From Planctomycetota bacterium (lineage in GTDB: Bacteria; Planctomycetota; UBA1135; GCA-002686595), in the NCBI GenBank assembly GCA_028278425.1, contig JANQEJ010000082.1, positions 1 through 61,301 on the forward strand: a DNA stretch of 61,301 bases, in the 5' to 3' direction. Under the pieces are notes generated by a model. It worked only from the letters and a program-made list of their open reading frames with translations, was not told where the DNA came from and did not search any database. The position numbers were made by a program, and so were the translations under genes. Positions 42,896-50,918 of the stretch are shown here, one piece after another. Position 1 is the stretch's first letter. Every line of letters begins with the position of its first letter.

Positions 42896-44343
42896 CGCGC
42901 CCTTCCCTTCTCCGCGATCTCGGCCGCCGCCGGCTCGGGCCCGGACTCCGCCTTCGGGCCGAAGGCGGGCGGCTCGAACACCGACATGACGCTACGCATC
43001 ATGTTCGCGTAGCGCTCCTCGAACGTCGCGCCGTCGTACCGGGACAGCTCGTAACACCCCAGGGGGTTCTCGAGGTCGTTGAGGAGGCACTTGTTGCAGT
43101 ACGTGCACTCCTTGGACGGTTCGGGCCCGTTCGCCTGCTCGAGGATCTTCGGCAGATCCCGGTTCGCGATCAGCGGACGGGCGATCGTGACGCCGTCGCA
43201 CCAACCGCGCCGGATGACGTCCGCGATGACGTGCGCGTGCTGAAACCCCCCCGTGCAGACGACGGGGACGTTGACGTGGTTCCGGATGTCGCGCGCGTAC
43301 TCGGCGTTGATCCCCTCGATCACCTTTCCCCGCCGCCAGAGCCAGAACTTGCGGAACAGCGACGCGAGGAAGCGATTCTTGAAGATGCGCTGGTTGAGGC
43401 CCGTGCGCACGCCCGAGCTGAGCATGACGTCGTACCACAGCGGCGCTTCGCCGACCGGAAAGTCGCCCGGAGGATTGCGCGGATGCGGAAAGGTACTGCC
43501 CGAAGACACGTGGAAGGCGTCCACGCCGGCCCCGTCGTCCTCCAGGATCGTGCAGATCTTCAGCGTCTCCTCCAGCCGGTTGCCCGCCTTCTCCCAGGGG
43601 TACAGCCAACTGTTGTGGTCCACCGCGTTGATCTTCATCTGCAGGTGAAAACCGCTGCCGACGCGCTTGCGGATCGCGCGGACGATCTCGAGCACGAACC
43701 GGGCGCGTCCTTCGACTCCGCCGCCGTATTCATCCACGCGGTCGTTGATCCCGGAGGAGAGGAACTGCGTCAGCAGGTAGCCGTTGGCTCCGTGGAGCTC
43801 GACCCCGTCCAAGCCCGCTTTCTGAGCGCGCTCAGCGCCGTCGGCGAAGAGCTGGACGATCTGGCCGATCTCCCCGCGGCTCATCGCCTGCGACAGGATG
43901 CCGTGGAAGTAGTCCTTCTTCGACGTCGAGCTGCGCGCGACCCGGTAGAGGTTCTCGACGCCGCCGACGTCCTGCTGGCGGCCCGAATGGCTCAACTGCA
44001 GGAGGAAGCGGCAGTCGTGCGCGTGGACGCGGCGACCGACCTCGCGCCAGAAGGGGATCTTGTCGTCGTCGTCGATCGTCGCGTAGCGCGGGAGGATGCG
44101 CCCGCGCACCGTCACGGGTACGAAGGACGAGATGATCGCGCCGATCCCGCCGCGCGCGAAGCTCTCCTCCCAGTTGAGGCGGGCGTGTGTACCGTGACCG
44201 TTGTACTCGTCGAAGGTCCCGGAGATGGAAGATCGGAAAAGACGGTTCTTGACGCGGAGCCCGCTCCGAAAGCTCAGCGGCTGAAAGATCTGATCGCGAT
44301 CCTCCTCGTGGCGCTCCGCGTTCGGACTGCGAACAGCTTCCAT
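42892..44343 (-). CDS. NADH:flavin oxidoreductase, Old Yellow Enzyme family
   Basis: The TIM-barrel flavoenzyme has LLQLSHSGRQQ, VELHGANGYLLTQFLSSGIND and DEYGG, with the catalytic His-x-x-Asn region at 184-187. Four Cys at 413, 416, 419 and 430 (ECTYCNKC...GC) match the [4Fe-4S] site of 2,4-dienoyl-CoA reductase-like members. The C-terminal FAD/NADH domain of those enzymes is absent. It probably reduces an activated C=C bond, for instance an enone or dienone made by the oxygenases downstream. It is the first gene of the operon. Confidence 0.87.
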   Translation of the reverse strand: MEAVRSPNAERHEEDRDQIFQPLSFRSGLRVKNRLFRSSISGTFDEYNGHGTHARLNWEESFARGGIGAIISSFVPVTVRGRILPRYATIDDDDKIPFWREVGRRVHAHDCRFLLQLSHSGRQQDVGGVENLYRVARSSTSKKDYFHGILSQAMSRGEIGQIVQLFADGAERAQKAGLDGVELHGANGYLLTQFLSSGINDRVDEYGGGVEGRARFVLEIVRAIRKRVGSGFHLQMKINAVDHNSWLYPWEKAGNRLEETLKICTILEDDGAGVDAFHVSSGSTFPHPRNPPGDFPVGEAPLWYDVMLSSGVRTGLNQRIFKNRFLASLFRKFWLWRRGKVIEGINAEYARDIRNHVNVPVVCTGGFQHAHVIADVIRRGWCDGVTIARPLIANRDLPKILEQANGPEPSKECTYCNKCLLNDLENPLGCYELSRYDGATFEERYANMMRSVMSVFEPPAFGPKAESGPEPAAAEIAEKGRAR

Positions 44344-44448
44344 GGAGTCCTCCTCAACACCATGTCATAGCGGCGCGTTGGCTCTCGATGGGTGCACGGC
44401 AAGGATCGAGCCAACCTCCCCATCCTACGCGATCCGAGGGGCGTGGAC

Positions 44449-44469
44449 AAAAAAGGACCCGCCGGGTCC
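44449..44469 (-). terminator. Rho-independent terminator of the hemerythrin-like gene
   Basis: On the minus strand, GGACCC, a three-base loop and GGGTCC are followed directly by six T. It lies 72 bases downstream of the minus-strand stop at 44541 and ahead of the flavoprotein gene start at 44343. Confidence 0.75.
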
Positions 44470-44540
44470 CGGTCAGGGGATCCGGTCGGCTCAGCCGCCG
44501 GGGCTTCGGACGACCTCCTCGGGAGCCGGTTACGCCCGGC

Positions 44541-45092
44541 TCAGGCGCGCGACGGCGTGCAGCAGTACCCGATCGCGTCGCACCGCGCCTTGAAGTCCGC
44601 CCACACCGCGGGGTCGGCGATCTTCTGCGCGGCCATCGGGTAGAGGACGTTGTCCTCTTTGGCGATGTGATCGCGCAGCATGCTGACGAGGTGGTAGGCC
44701 GTCGCCTGAAGAGCCGCGTGCGTGTTCACGCCTTCGAGTTCCTGGCGGGCGAGCTCCTCGACGCCGCGCTTCAGCGCGCGCAGCTCCACGTGCTCGGCCT
44801 CCATGCACGCGGGGGGGCCGAGCACTCCGCGCTCGACGAGCGCGGGAAACAGGACTTTCTCCTCGCGCTCGTGATGCGGCTCGGCCTCGACGAGCGCGTG
44901 GCCGATCGCCCGGACCTCCTCGAGGACGGCGCGGGGCGGGATCGAGTCGAGTCGGCCGGCCAGCTCCTCGAGCCGGTCCAGTCGTTCGAGGATGACGACG
45001 TGCTCGTCCATCATGGTCGCGAGCACGTGTTCGTCCGGAAGAGAAGCGCGAAAGGCCTCGCGGCGGCCCGAGTTGGCGCACTGATGGAACAT
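44541..45092 (-). CDS. Hemerythrin domain protein
   Basis: The 183-residue protein has MMDEHVVILERLDRLEEL, EPHHEREEKVLFPAL, MEAEHVELRALKRGVEEL and MLRDHIAKEDNVLYPMA, a full set of HHE hemerythrin His and Glu/Asp ligands. The C-terminal tail FKARCDAIGYCC has extra Cys. Similar DUF438/RIC-like proteins handle NO or repair iron-sulfur clusters. It is divergent from the Usp pair. Confidence 0.87.
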   Translation of the reverse strand: MFHQCANSGRREAFRASLPDEHVLATMMDEHVVILERLDRLEELAGRLDSIPPRAVLEEVRAIGHALVEAEPHHEREEKVLFPALVERGVLGPPACMEAEHVELRALKRGVEELARQELEGVNTHAALQATAYHLVSMLRDHIAKEDNVLYPMAAQKIADPAVWADFKARCDAIGYCCTPSRA

Positions 45093-45232
45093 GGGTGCAG
45101 TCCTTTCCACGTACGATTTCGCCACGCGCGGAGAGGAAAGCACATGGACCGCCCGCGGTAGCCGTCTGGGAACTAGTGCGTACGGGCGAACCCGCGGGCG
45201 GCGTCGTCCGGGCCGTTCCCCCCGGAGTCTCC

Positions 45233-45248
45233 TACCGGGCCGTGCGCC
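45233..45248 (+). promoter_or_regulatory. Degenerate TACG-N8-CGTA site upstream of Usp pair
   Basis: TACCGGGCCGTGCGCC keeps the TAC-N9-CG core and CCGTGCG of the canonical sites but is not a perfect palindrome. It ends 48 bases before the Usp ATG. A GCGTAT half-site follows at about 45254. Confidence 0.25.
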
Positions 45249-45296
45249 CAAGGGCGTATCCTCGGAATCGTGAACCCGCGGTACAAAGGCGCCTTG

Positions 45297-45749
45297 ATGA
45301 GGCCAGACCACATCCTGCTGCCGCTCGACCTCTCGACGGAGGCCCGGCGCGCGCTGGGCCCGGTGGGCGAGCTCGCGCGGCAGAACGGGTCTAAGGTCAC
45401 GCTGCTCCACGTCGTGCTCGCGCTGGCGGAGGTTCCGGAGGGAGCGCGGCTCGGCACGCCGGTCGGCGCACCCGATTACCAGCACGAGCGCGTGGAAGCG
45501 GAGCAGCTCCTGCGCGAGCTGGCGGAGACGCTGCCCTCCGAGGTCGACGTCTCGGTCGAGGTCACGACGGCGACCCGCGTGCCCAAGGGCATCGTGGACT
45601 GCGCGGAGGAGCGCGGCGCGGATCTGATCGTGATGTCGACGCACGGCCGGAGCGGCGTCCGCCGCATGGTCCTCGGCAGCGTGACCGACGGCGTGCTGCG
45701 CCGCGCGCACATGCCGGTGCTCTGCATCCCGCCCGCGGACGGGGAGTAG
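45297..45749 (+). CDS. Universal stress protein, single domain
   Basis: The 150-residue protein starts MRPDHILLPLDLS and ends with VMSTHGRSGVRRMVLGSVTDGVLRRAHMPVLCI. The first Gly of the ATP loop is Ser; the rest fits. GTG 45270 is an alternative start that adds nine residues. It is followed after two bases by a tandem Usp gene, so the two are co-transcribed. Confidence 0.87.
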   Translation: MRPDHILLPLDLSTEARRALGPVGELARQNGSKVTLLHVVLALAEVPEGARLGTPVGAPDYQHERVEAEQLLRELAETLPSEVDVSVEVTTATRVPKGIVDCAEERGADLIVMSTHGRSGVRRMVLGSVTDGVLRRAHMPVLCIPPADGE

Positions 45750-45751
45750 CC

Positions 45752-46657
45752 GTGGACGACCTCTTCCGCCGCATCCTCGTCGCGGTCGACGATCGCGGCC
45801 TCGCGTTGAACGCGGCGGTGCGCGCCTTCGACCTGGCGGAGAAACTCGGGTCAGACCTGCACGTCGTGCACGCGCTGCCCGTCCCGGCGGCGTACTGGGA
45901 CGAGGTCGACGACGAGGAGCTCGCCAAGCGCTACGCGCCGGCCCTGGCCGAACGCCGGACGGCGGTGCTCACCGAGGTCGGCGACGCGCTGCGCGCCGCC
46001 GGCATGGACGACACGACCTCGGCCGAGCGCTTGAGCGTCCTGCCCGGCGCGCCGTCGAAGATCATCCTGCGCGAGGCGCGGAGACTCGGCGTCGGGCTGA
46101 TCGTGCTCGGTCCGCACGAGAAGCTCCACCTGCTCGACTTCGGGAGCACGACGCGGACCGTGCTCGCGCACGCGGGCGTTCCCGTGTGGACCCAGCGCGA
46201 GAACGCGGAGCCGATCCGCCGGATCCTCGTGAGCGTCGACTTCTCCGAGCACAGCCGCCACGCGCTCGCCGTCGCGCGCGCCCTGGCGAAGCGGCTCGAC
46301 GCCTCGCTCGCCGCGCTCCACTGCTACTCTCCACCGGTGCTCGTGTATCCGGTGGAGCTCGGCGCCGCGCGGAACGCCGCCGACATCGACGCCGAGCGCA
46401 ACTCGTCCCGGGAGGAGCTCGAGCGCTGGGCGTCCGAGCACGGTTGCAGCGAGTCCATCTTCGTCGAGGGCGGCGTCGCGGACCAGATCCTCGAACGCCA
46501 GGACAAGGCCGACCTCTTCGTCCTCGGCACGCACGGGCGCACCGCGCTCTCGCGCTTCCTGCTCGGCAGCGTCGCGCAGGAGGTCACGAAGCGCGCGAAG
46601 GTCCCCGTGCTCGTCGTCACGAGCCCGAAGGGCACCTGGCAGATCGAGCATGTCTAA
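45752..46657 (+). CDS. Tandem-domain universal stress protein
   Basis: Two Usp domains are present in 301 residues. Domain 1 has a degenerate loop (LGPHEKLHLLDFGSTTRTVL). Domain 2 has the full ATP motif GTHGRTALSRFLLGS. The domain border is at about residue 150 (RRILVSVDFSEHSRHAL). It is close in layout to the gene at 50919, and the pair look like recent paralogues. The start is GTG. Confidence 0.87.
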   Translation: MDDLFRRILVAVDDRGLALNAAVRAFDLAEKLGSDLHVVHALPVPAAYWDEVDDEELAKRYAPALAERRTAVLTEVGDALRAAGMDDTTSAERLSVLPGAPSKIILREARRLGVGLIVLGPHEKLHLLDFGSTTRTVLAHAGVPVWTQRENAEPIRRILVSVDFSEHSRHALAVARALAKRLDASLAALHCYSPPVLVYPVELGAARNAADIDAERNSSREELERWASEHGCSESIFVEGGVADQILERQDKADLFVLGTHGRTALSRFLLGSVAQEVTKRAKVPVLVVTSPKGTWQIEHV

Positions 46658-46792
46658 CCGCAACCGGAGCGGGGTGGGTCGCTAAGCCAGGGCGGCGCCA
46701 GCGCTTGTTCCTAGCCGTGCGCCGACTCTTGGACACCCTCAAGCATGGGGTCGCCGCGGATCGTCACGGCGGCCGCGCGCTGCAGGGTTACC

Positions 46793-46811
46793 GCGCGTAC
46801 CAGGTACGCGC
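46793..46811. repeat. 19-bp perfect palindrome
   Basis: GCGCGTACC and GGTACGCGC flank a single A. It lies in the gap 46658-46929, between the Usp gene and the end of the exosortase operon, which holds no credible gene. It shares the GTAC/GCGTAC vocabulary of the operator family but not the N8 spacing. It could be an operator or the border of the transferred segment. Confidence 0.4.
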
Positions 46812-46929
46812 ATGACCACGGCCACGGGAGGACCGGTTACTCGGGTCACCAACCGAAGTCCTGCCACCGGCGAAAGACGCGGTTCCAACCGCCTGCACAT
46901 CTCCCTCAACGAATCGGGCGCGACACGAA

Positions 46930-47604
46930 TCAACTGGTTGTGCAATCGCGGTCTGGACCGCGACGTGCCGCGACCTGGGTATCGGGGGGACCTGACTCGC
47001 TAAAGGCCCGGAGCAGGCTGTCCCACCCGCCAGCCCGAGCACATACGAAACCCCAGACGAGAACAGGGGCCGTCGTGTATACGGCCGGTTCGAGATGGGC
47101 GAAGTACGCCATCTTGTTCAAGGCGACCTCCCACCAATCGGTCGTCAAGAACGATTGGTTGGTTGGAGACTGACGAGAGTGGGAGGTCGCACCGACGAGC
47201 ACGATAAGGACAGCTCTAGAAAAGGCATACGCTTGGACGAGCAAGAAGCCCTTTAGGAACGCAAGACGCCAACGGACCCACGGAAGGGGCGTCCCGAGAA
47301 GCAGGGCGATGAAGATTGCCGTCGGTAGGTAGGAACAGAATCGACTATCCAGAGTTACGGCCCACCACTCACCTGCTCCTTCCGAAGGCTGCACAACAAT
47401 CTGGGTGTCGTGGCCGGTCATTCGGGCATGGGGGTTTAGTCTGAGTTCGACCTTATAGCCAGGAGTGCCTATCCAAAACCCAAGCCAGCAGAGTTCGCGA
47501 AACGCCCAAGAGTAAGCTCGCTGACACGCGGAGCACGGCAGCATCAGGAAAGCGAACGCGAGAGGCACGACCACCAAGAAGCGGGCAAGCGTTCTCATCT
47601 TCAT
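46930..47604 (-). CDS. Exosortase H-associated-type membrane protein
   Basis: The 224-residue protein has four or five membrane helices and an exported loop (GDTQIV-like HDTQIVVQPSEGAGEWWAVTLDSRFCSYLP). It overlaps the exosortase stop by four bases (ATGA). XrtH loci commonly pair the sortase with such a membrane protein; I assign it by context. Codon use is clearly less GC-rich than the surrounding genes. Confidence 0.68.
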   Translation of the reverse strand: MKMRTLARFLVVVPLAFAFLMLPCSACQRAYSWAFRELCWLGFWIGTPGYKVELRLNPHARMTGHDTQIVVQPSEGAGEWWAVTLDSRFCSYLPTAIFIALLLGTPLPWVRWRLAFLKGFLLVQAYAFSRAVLIVLVGATSHSRQSPTNQSFLTTDWWEVALNKMAYFAHLEPAVYTTAPVLVWGFVCARAGGWDSLLRAFSESGPPDTQVAARRGPDRDCTTS

Positions 47605-48161
47605 TCAATGCGCTTGGATAGCTCGAACCGGAGAATCCATGAGATCCACAAGACCCACAGCACAGTCGCAGCAAGGATGAACGCTGCCGGCAGGATCGTC
47701 AGGTGGGCTGTTTCGAAGTAGTCCGGTCGAGAGACGCGTATCGCAGCCAGACTCGCGACACGTAGAACATTCATTGCGAGAAGAAGTGCCGTTCCCATGG
47801 TTGCACCAACTAGGCGCAAACGGAGCGGGGCTGGAAACGTCAGTACAGCAATCGCGAATACCGCCGACGCCTGGACGCCGTCGCAGCCCCGTTGAACGCG
47901 AACGGCCTCCGCGCCGAGTTGAATCAATGTGCCGGAGCTTGATGCTTCGTAACCGAGGAAGTTGATCAGGTGTGCACCGCCCCATGCATTGAACCCTAGG
48001 TATGCTTGAAAGGCGCCGGAGTCATCGATCACGAACTCGAGCAGAGCTTCGAAGAGCGCCATCAAAATGAGAAACCTCGCAAAGAACTTCCCGACGAGCC
48101 AGAGCGACGGTCGCTCGCGTGGTTTGCCTGAGTTGCGTTTCGTCCCCACCAGTTGAGTCAA
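47601..48161 (-). CDS. xrtH: Exosortase H (IPTL-CTERM specific)
   Basis: The 186-residue multi-pass protein has the exosortase triad: Cys93 in VQRGCDGVQA, Arg134 in AMNVLRVASLAA and His153 in FETAHLTILP. Exosortases cleave C-terminal sorting signals of exported proteins in the inner membrane. The short length and the IPTL-CTERM protein 750 bases away point to the XrtH type. It starts at ATG 48161. Confidence 0.87.
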   Translation of the reverse strand: MTQLVGTKRNSGKPRERPSLWLVGKFFARFLILMALFEALLEFVIDDSGAFQAYLGFNAWGGAHLINFLGYEASSSGTLIQLGAEAVRVQRGCDGVQASAVFAIAVLTFPAPLRLRLVGATMGTALLLAMNVLRVASLAAIRVSRPDYFETAHLTILPAAFILAATVLWVLWISWILRFELSKRIE

Positions 48162-48906
48162 GGTGCTGCAAGCCCCAATGGAAGCTACACTTCGTTGCGG
48201 CCCTCAGCATAGCCTGTGCCCGTCGCACCGTTCAGCATTCTGCATCTAAGTGCCCGAAGCGGCGGCCAAAAGAAGGGCGGCAGAAAGCTGGCGGCGGGAG
48301 GAGCTTGGCACACGTCAGATCAGCGCGACTACACCTTTCCATATCAGACGACAGTCGCGCCCGATCACCGCTCCATCGGGAAGGCGTGTTCGACTGCATT
48401 CTTGAAAAAAGCACGTATCTGAGCAGGCTGGGTGCAGCTCGACCTTAGCTCTTGCTCACGCGCCGAGGAGGACCCAGACCACCTTGACGAGGTTGTGCGC
48501 AGGGAAACGGCGACGCGAGTAGGCTCCTTCTTGCGCTCGCGGTGCTACATGCGGAAGAGATTAGAGGAGATCATCGGTCCGCAGGCTCAAGCAGATCAGC
48601 GAATCCGCGGCCGCGAGCTCCGCTGAAGGGTTCGATGAAAAAGCGAGGTAGCGGCATCCGAAGCGGGAGAAGTCGACTCGCATGGCCCATTGGAAGTGCA
48701 ATTAAGGCCCTTCCTAGAAACGGGTTGCGAGGAGGCCGAGCTTCTACACAAGGCGGTCTCCCACCTTGCGATATATCGCGGACAATGGAACACCGCGAAC
48801 GATGGAAGACGTGATACGCTGGGTCCTGAGTAGGTCGTGCGTCCCATGTGCTATTCGATTGCGCCGGTCCAATCTGTCGAGGCGAAGAACCAAGGAGGTT
48901 GCTCGT
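48162..48906. other. Divergent intergenic region of the exosortase locus
   Basis: Short open frames here have no family features and no ribosome binding site. A 12-base palindrome GCGATATATCGC is at 48768-48779, about 130 bases before the IPTL gene, and may be an operator. No tRNA or terminator is seen. Confidence 0.5.
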
Positions 48907-49803
48907 ATGGACGTGTCCCGGTCTAGACACTGCTTTCTTCTTCCTCTTGTCGCGTACTTCGCACTGTGTAGTTCCTCCTCAGCGCAGATCCTTAGCGTGG
49001 CCGAGTCGCGCTTGTCGACCTACTTCGGTGCACAGAACTCGGGTTCGTTCCAGTGCCAGGGGTCGCCGTTGTTGTTTGGAGTTAGTGACCCTCCAGGACA
49101 AACCTGGGGACCCGACGCTCCTGCTCCCCCATCCGGAGGAGCTCCCGTACCAGGCGTACAGGATGTCGACTGGGTTTCGTTTGCGCCATCTGCGTCCTTC
49201 GCGGCCACGTATAACCCCGGACCCGGCAAGGCTACTACGGTCTCGAATTTCTCAACGGCCGGGTTTAGCAGCCCAGGCACTTCGGTTTCTGATGTGAAGG
49301 TTCGTTTTAATCCCTGGTCGATTTTTCAGGAATCAGGAGCCGATTATTGTGCGTTTGATCAGGCTAACTTCAGTGTTGACTATGAAGTTGGTCCTGCTGG
49401 CGTTGCGTTTGGCACTGGTACTTGCGACATCAACGTCGATGGGAGTGTGGTGCCAGGCGCTGCGTCGTACGCCCGCTTCTTGGGAATGGCACAGATCTGG
49501 CATGATGACGGTGTGGGCGCCCCCGCTCTGCTCGGCGAGTGCACCATAGATACCGGGGTCATCCCTCCCGGTCCCTTTAGTATAAGTTTGAGTGTTCCGG
49601 TTTCCGCGAGTGGATTCACCGGTTCTGGAACCCTCCGGATGACTGGATTTGCGAGGATGGAGGGACACGGAGTACAGTTGGACGGAGGTGTCGCTCCAAT
49701 TCCGACCGTCCCTGCGTGGGGCTTGGCATTGCTTGTGGCGCTCTTTCTTAGCATCGGTGCGCATGTGACACACAAGAGAGCTTCTTCGGTCACTCTCGGC
49801 TAA
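48907..49803 (+). CDS. Secreted IPTL-CTERM sorted protein
   Basis: A strong ribosome binding site (AAGGAGGT, seven bases before ATG) supports the start. The 298-residue product has a signal peptide with cleavage after SSSSA. The beta-rich body has at least four Cys. A C-terminal sorting signal follows: IPTVPAWG at about 265-272, a helix LALLVALFLSIGA and a basic HKR end. This is the classic IPTLxxWG-helix-Arg order. It should be cut by the exosortase and fixed to the surface or matrix. Line 49321-49380 has only 25 GC of 60. Confidence 0.82.
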   Translation: MDVSRSRHCFLLPLVAYFALCSSSSAQILSVAESRLSTYFGAQNSGSFQCQGSPLLFGVSDPPGQTWGPDAPAPPSGGAPVPGVQDVDWVSFAPSASFAATYNPGPGKATTVSNFSTAGFSSPGTSVSDVKVRFNPWSIFQESGADYCAFDQANFSVDYEVGPAGVAFGTGTCDINVDGSVVPGAASYARFLGMAQIWHDDGVGAPALLGECTIDTGVIPPGPFSISLSVPVSASGFTGSGTLRMTGFARMEGHGVQLDGGVAPIPTVPAWGLALLVALFLSIGAHVTHKRASSVTLG

Positions 49804-49897
49804 CAGCAAACGTGCACGATGCACAGACGCCCGTGCTCCTCGAGCCCATTCGCCAAGTCGAAGCCGCCGTTGATTGCGCGACGCGCCGGGGCCGGCG

Positions 49898-50761
49898 TTA
49901 CCCGTACGCCTCGAAGAAGACGTCGTACGACCCGTCCGGCCGCCGGTTGCGGTGCGTGCGGAAGCCGAGCGCACCGGCGCACTCCAGCACGGAGTCGACC
50001 GTGCCGTGCAAGCCGCAGGCGTAGATGCAACTGTCCTCCGGCGCGAGCGGCGCGTCGAGCGCCCGCTCGAGCGGCGACGGGCCGCCGTCGGCGGGCCGCT
50101 GCATCAGCGTCTCGACGCGGCCGGTATAGCCGGCCCAGCCGGCGTTGCGCTCCTCGGCGGGGCGGCTGATCGTCGCGAGGTAGTGGAAGTGCGGCAGCCG
50201 CCGGTCCATGTCCTCGAGAAACGCGCGGTAGCCGAGCTCGTCGACGTGACTCGCCCCGTGGCACAGGACGACCTCGCGCGTGCTCCCGCGGCGCTCGAGG
50301 TGCTGGACGAACGCGAGGAACGGGGCGAGACCCGTTCCGCCGCCGATCAGCGCGAGCCGGCGCTCGTCCGGCGATCCGTCCTTCCGGCGCTCGACGAGCT
50401 TGAACGCGCCGCGGGGCTTCCGCCAGCGTACCCGGTCGCCGAGCTTCATCGGCCAGAGCCGCGACGTGAAGCGCCCGGGGTTGGGGCGCTCGACCAGCCG
50501 GATGTAGAGCTCGACGTGGTCTTTCACGTCGGGCGGCGAGCAGATCGAGTACGCGCGCCAGATCGTTCGCGCCTGCGTCGGGATGCCCAGGGTGATGAAC
50601 TGGCCGGCCTCGAAGTCCGGGACCCCCTCGCCGAGCTCGAAGCGGAAGATCGCGAGCGACGGGGTCAGGTCCTCGCGGTGGACGAGCGTCGCCTCCCGCG
50701 GCGAGCGCGCCACGGCCGGAGCCGCGCCGGCCTCGCCCTCGTGCTCCCGGAGTTTGGACAC
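49898..50761 (-). CDS. Ferredoxin-NADP+ reductase-type flavoprotein
   Basis: The FAD-binding segment RAYSICSPPDVKDHVELYIRLVE (Arg-x-Tyr-Ser) and the NADP domain GGGTGLAPFLAFVQHL and YACGLHGTVDSVLECAGALGF fit bacterial Fpr enzymes. It should move electrons between NADPH and ferredoxin or flavodoxin. GTG 50761 gives 287 residues and leaves 157 bases to the divergent Usp gene; upstream starts are possible. It could in principle serve the P450, but it is not in that operon. Confidence 0.83.
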   Translation of the reverse strand: MSKLREHEGEAGAAPAVARSPREATLVHREDLTPSLAIFRFELGEGVPDFEAGQFITLGIPTQARTIWRAYSICSPPDVKDHVELYIRLVERPNPGRFTSRLWPMKLGDRVRWRKPRGAFKLVERRKDGSPDERRLALIGGGTGLAPFLAFVQHLERRGSTREVVLCHGASHVDELGYRAFLEDMDRRLPHFHYLATISRPAEERNAGWAGYTGRVETLMQRPADGGPSPLERALDAPLAPEDSCIYACGLHGTVDSVLECAGALGFRTHRNRRPDGSYDVFFEAYG

Positions 50762-50838
50762 GGACGCAAGTATGGGCTCGCAAGGCGTGGCCGGCGAGCC
50801 ACGATTTTCCTCGCGTGCGCACCCTCCCCCCCGCCGGG

Positions 50839-50854
50839 TACGCTCCCGTGCGTA
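50839..50854. promoter_or_regulatory. TACG-N8-CGTA palindrome upstream of a tandem Usp gene
   Basis: TACGCTCCCGTGCGTA has TACGC and GCGTA as exact complements and matches the 34546 site at most positions. It is centred about 72 bases before the Usp start and about 86 bases before the divergent flavoprotein start. A GAGAAT box at 50878-50883 lies at nearly the same distance as GATAAT does from the 34546 site. Confidence 0.6.
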
Positions 50855-50918
50855 TCTCCGGGGATCTTCCCGGCTCCGAGAATCGACTGAGGTCGCGTCG
50901 TCGCGGCGGAGGCAAACC

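Noticed and set aside
36776..44343. Complete jasmonate or prostaglandin pathway
   Set aside because: There is no lipoxygenase or allene oxide cyclase, and the OYE carries an iron-sulfur site unlike plant OPR. Only the enzyme classes are comparable.
48306..48311. Sigma54 -24 box (TGGCAC) for the exosortase locus
   Set aside because: No TTGC-type -12 box lies at the required spacing downstream.
48432..48814. Small plus-strand genes before the IPTL-CTERM gene
   Set aside because: The frames lack ribosome binding sites, overlap each other in different frames and have Arg/Ser-rich random-like sequence.
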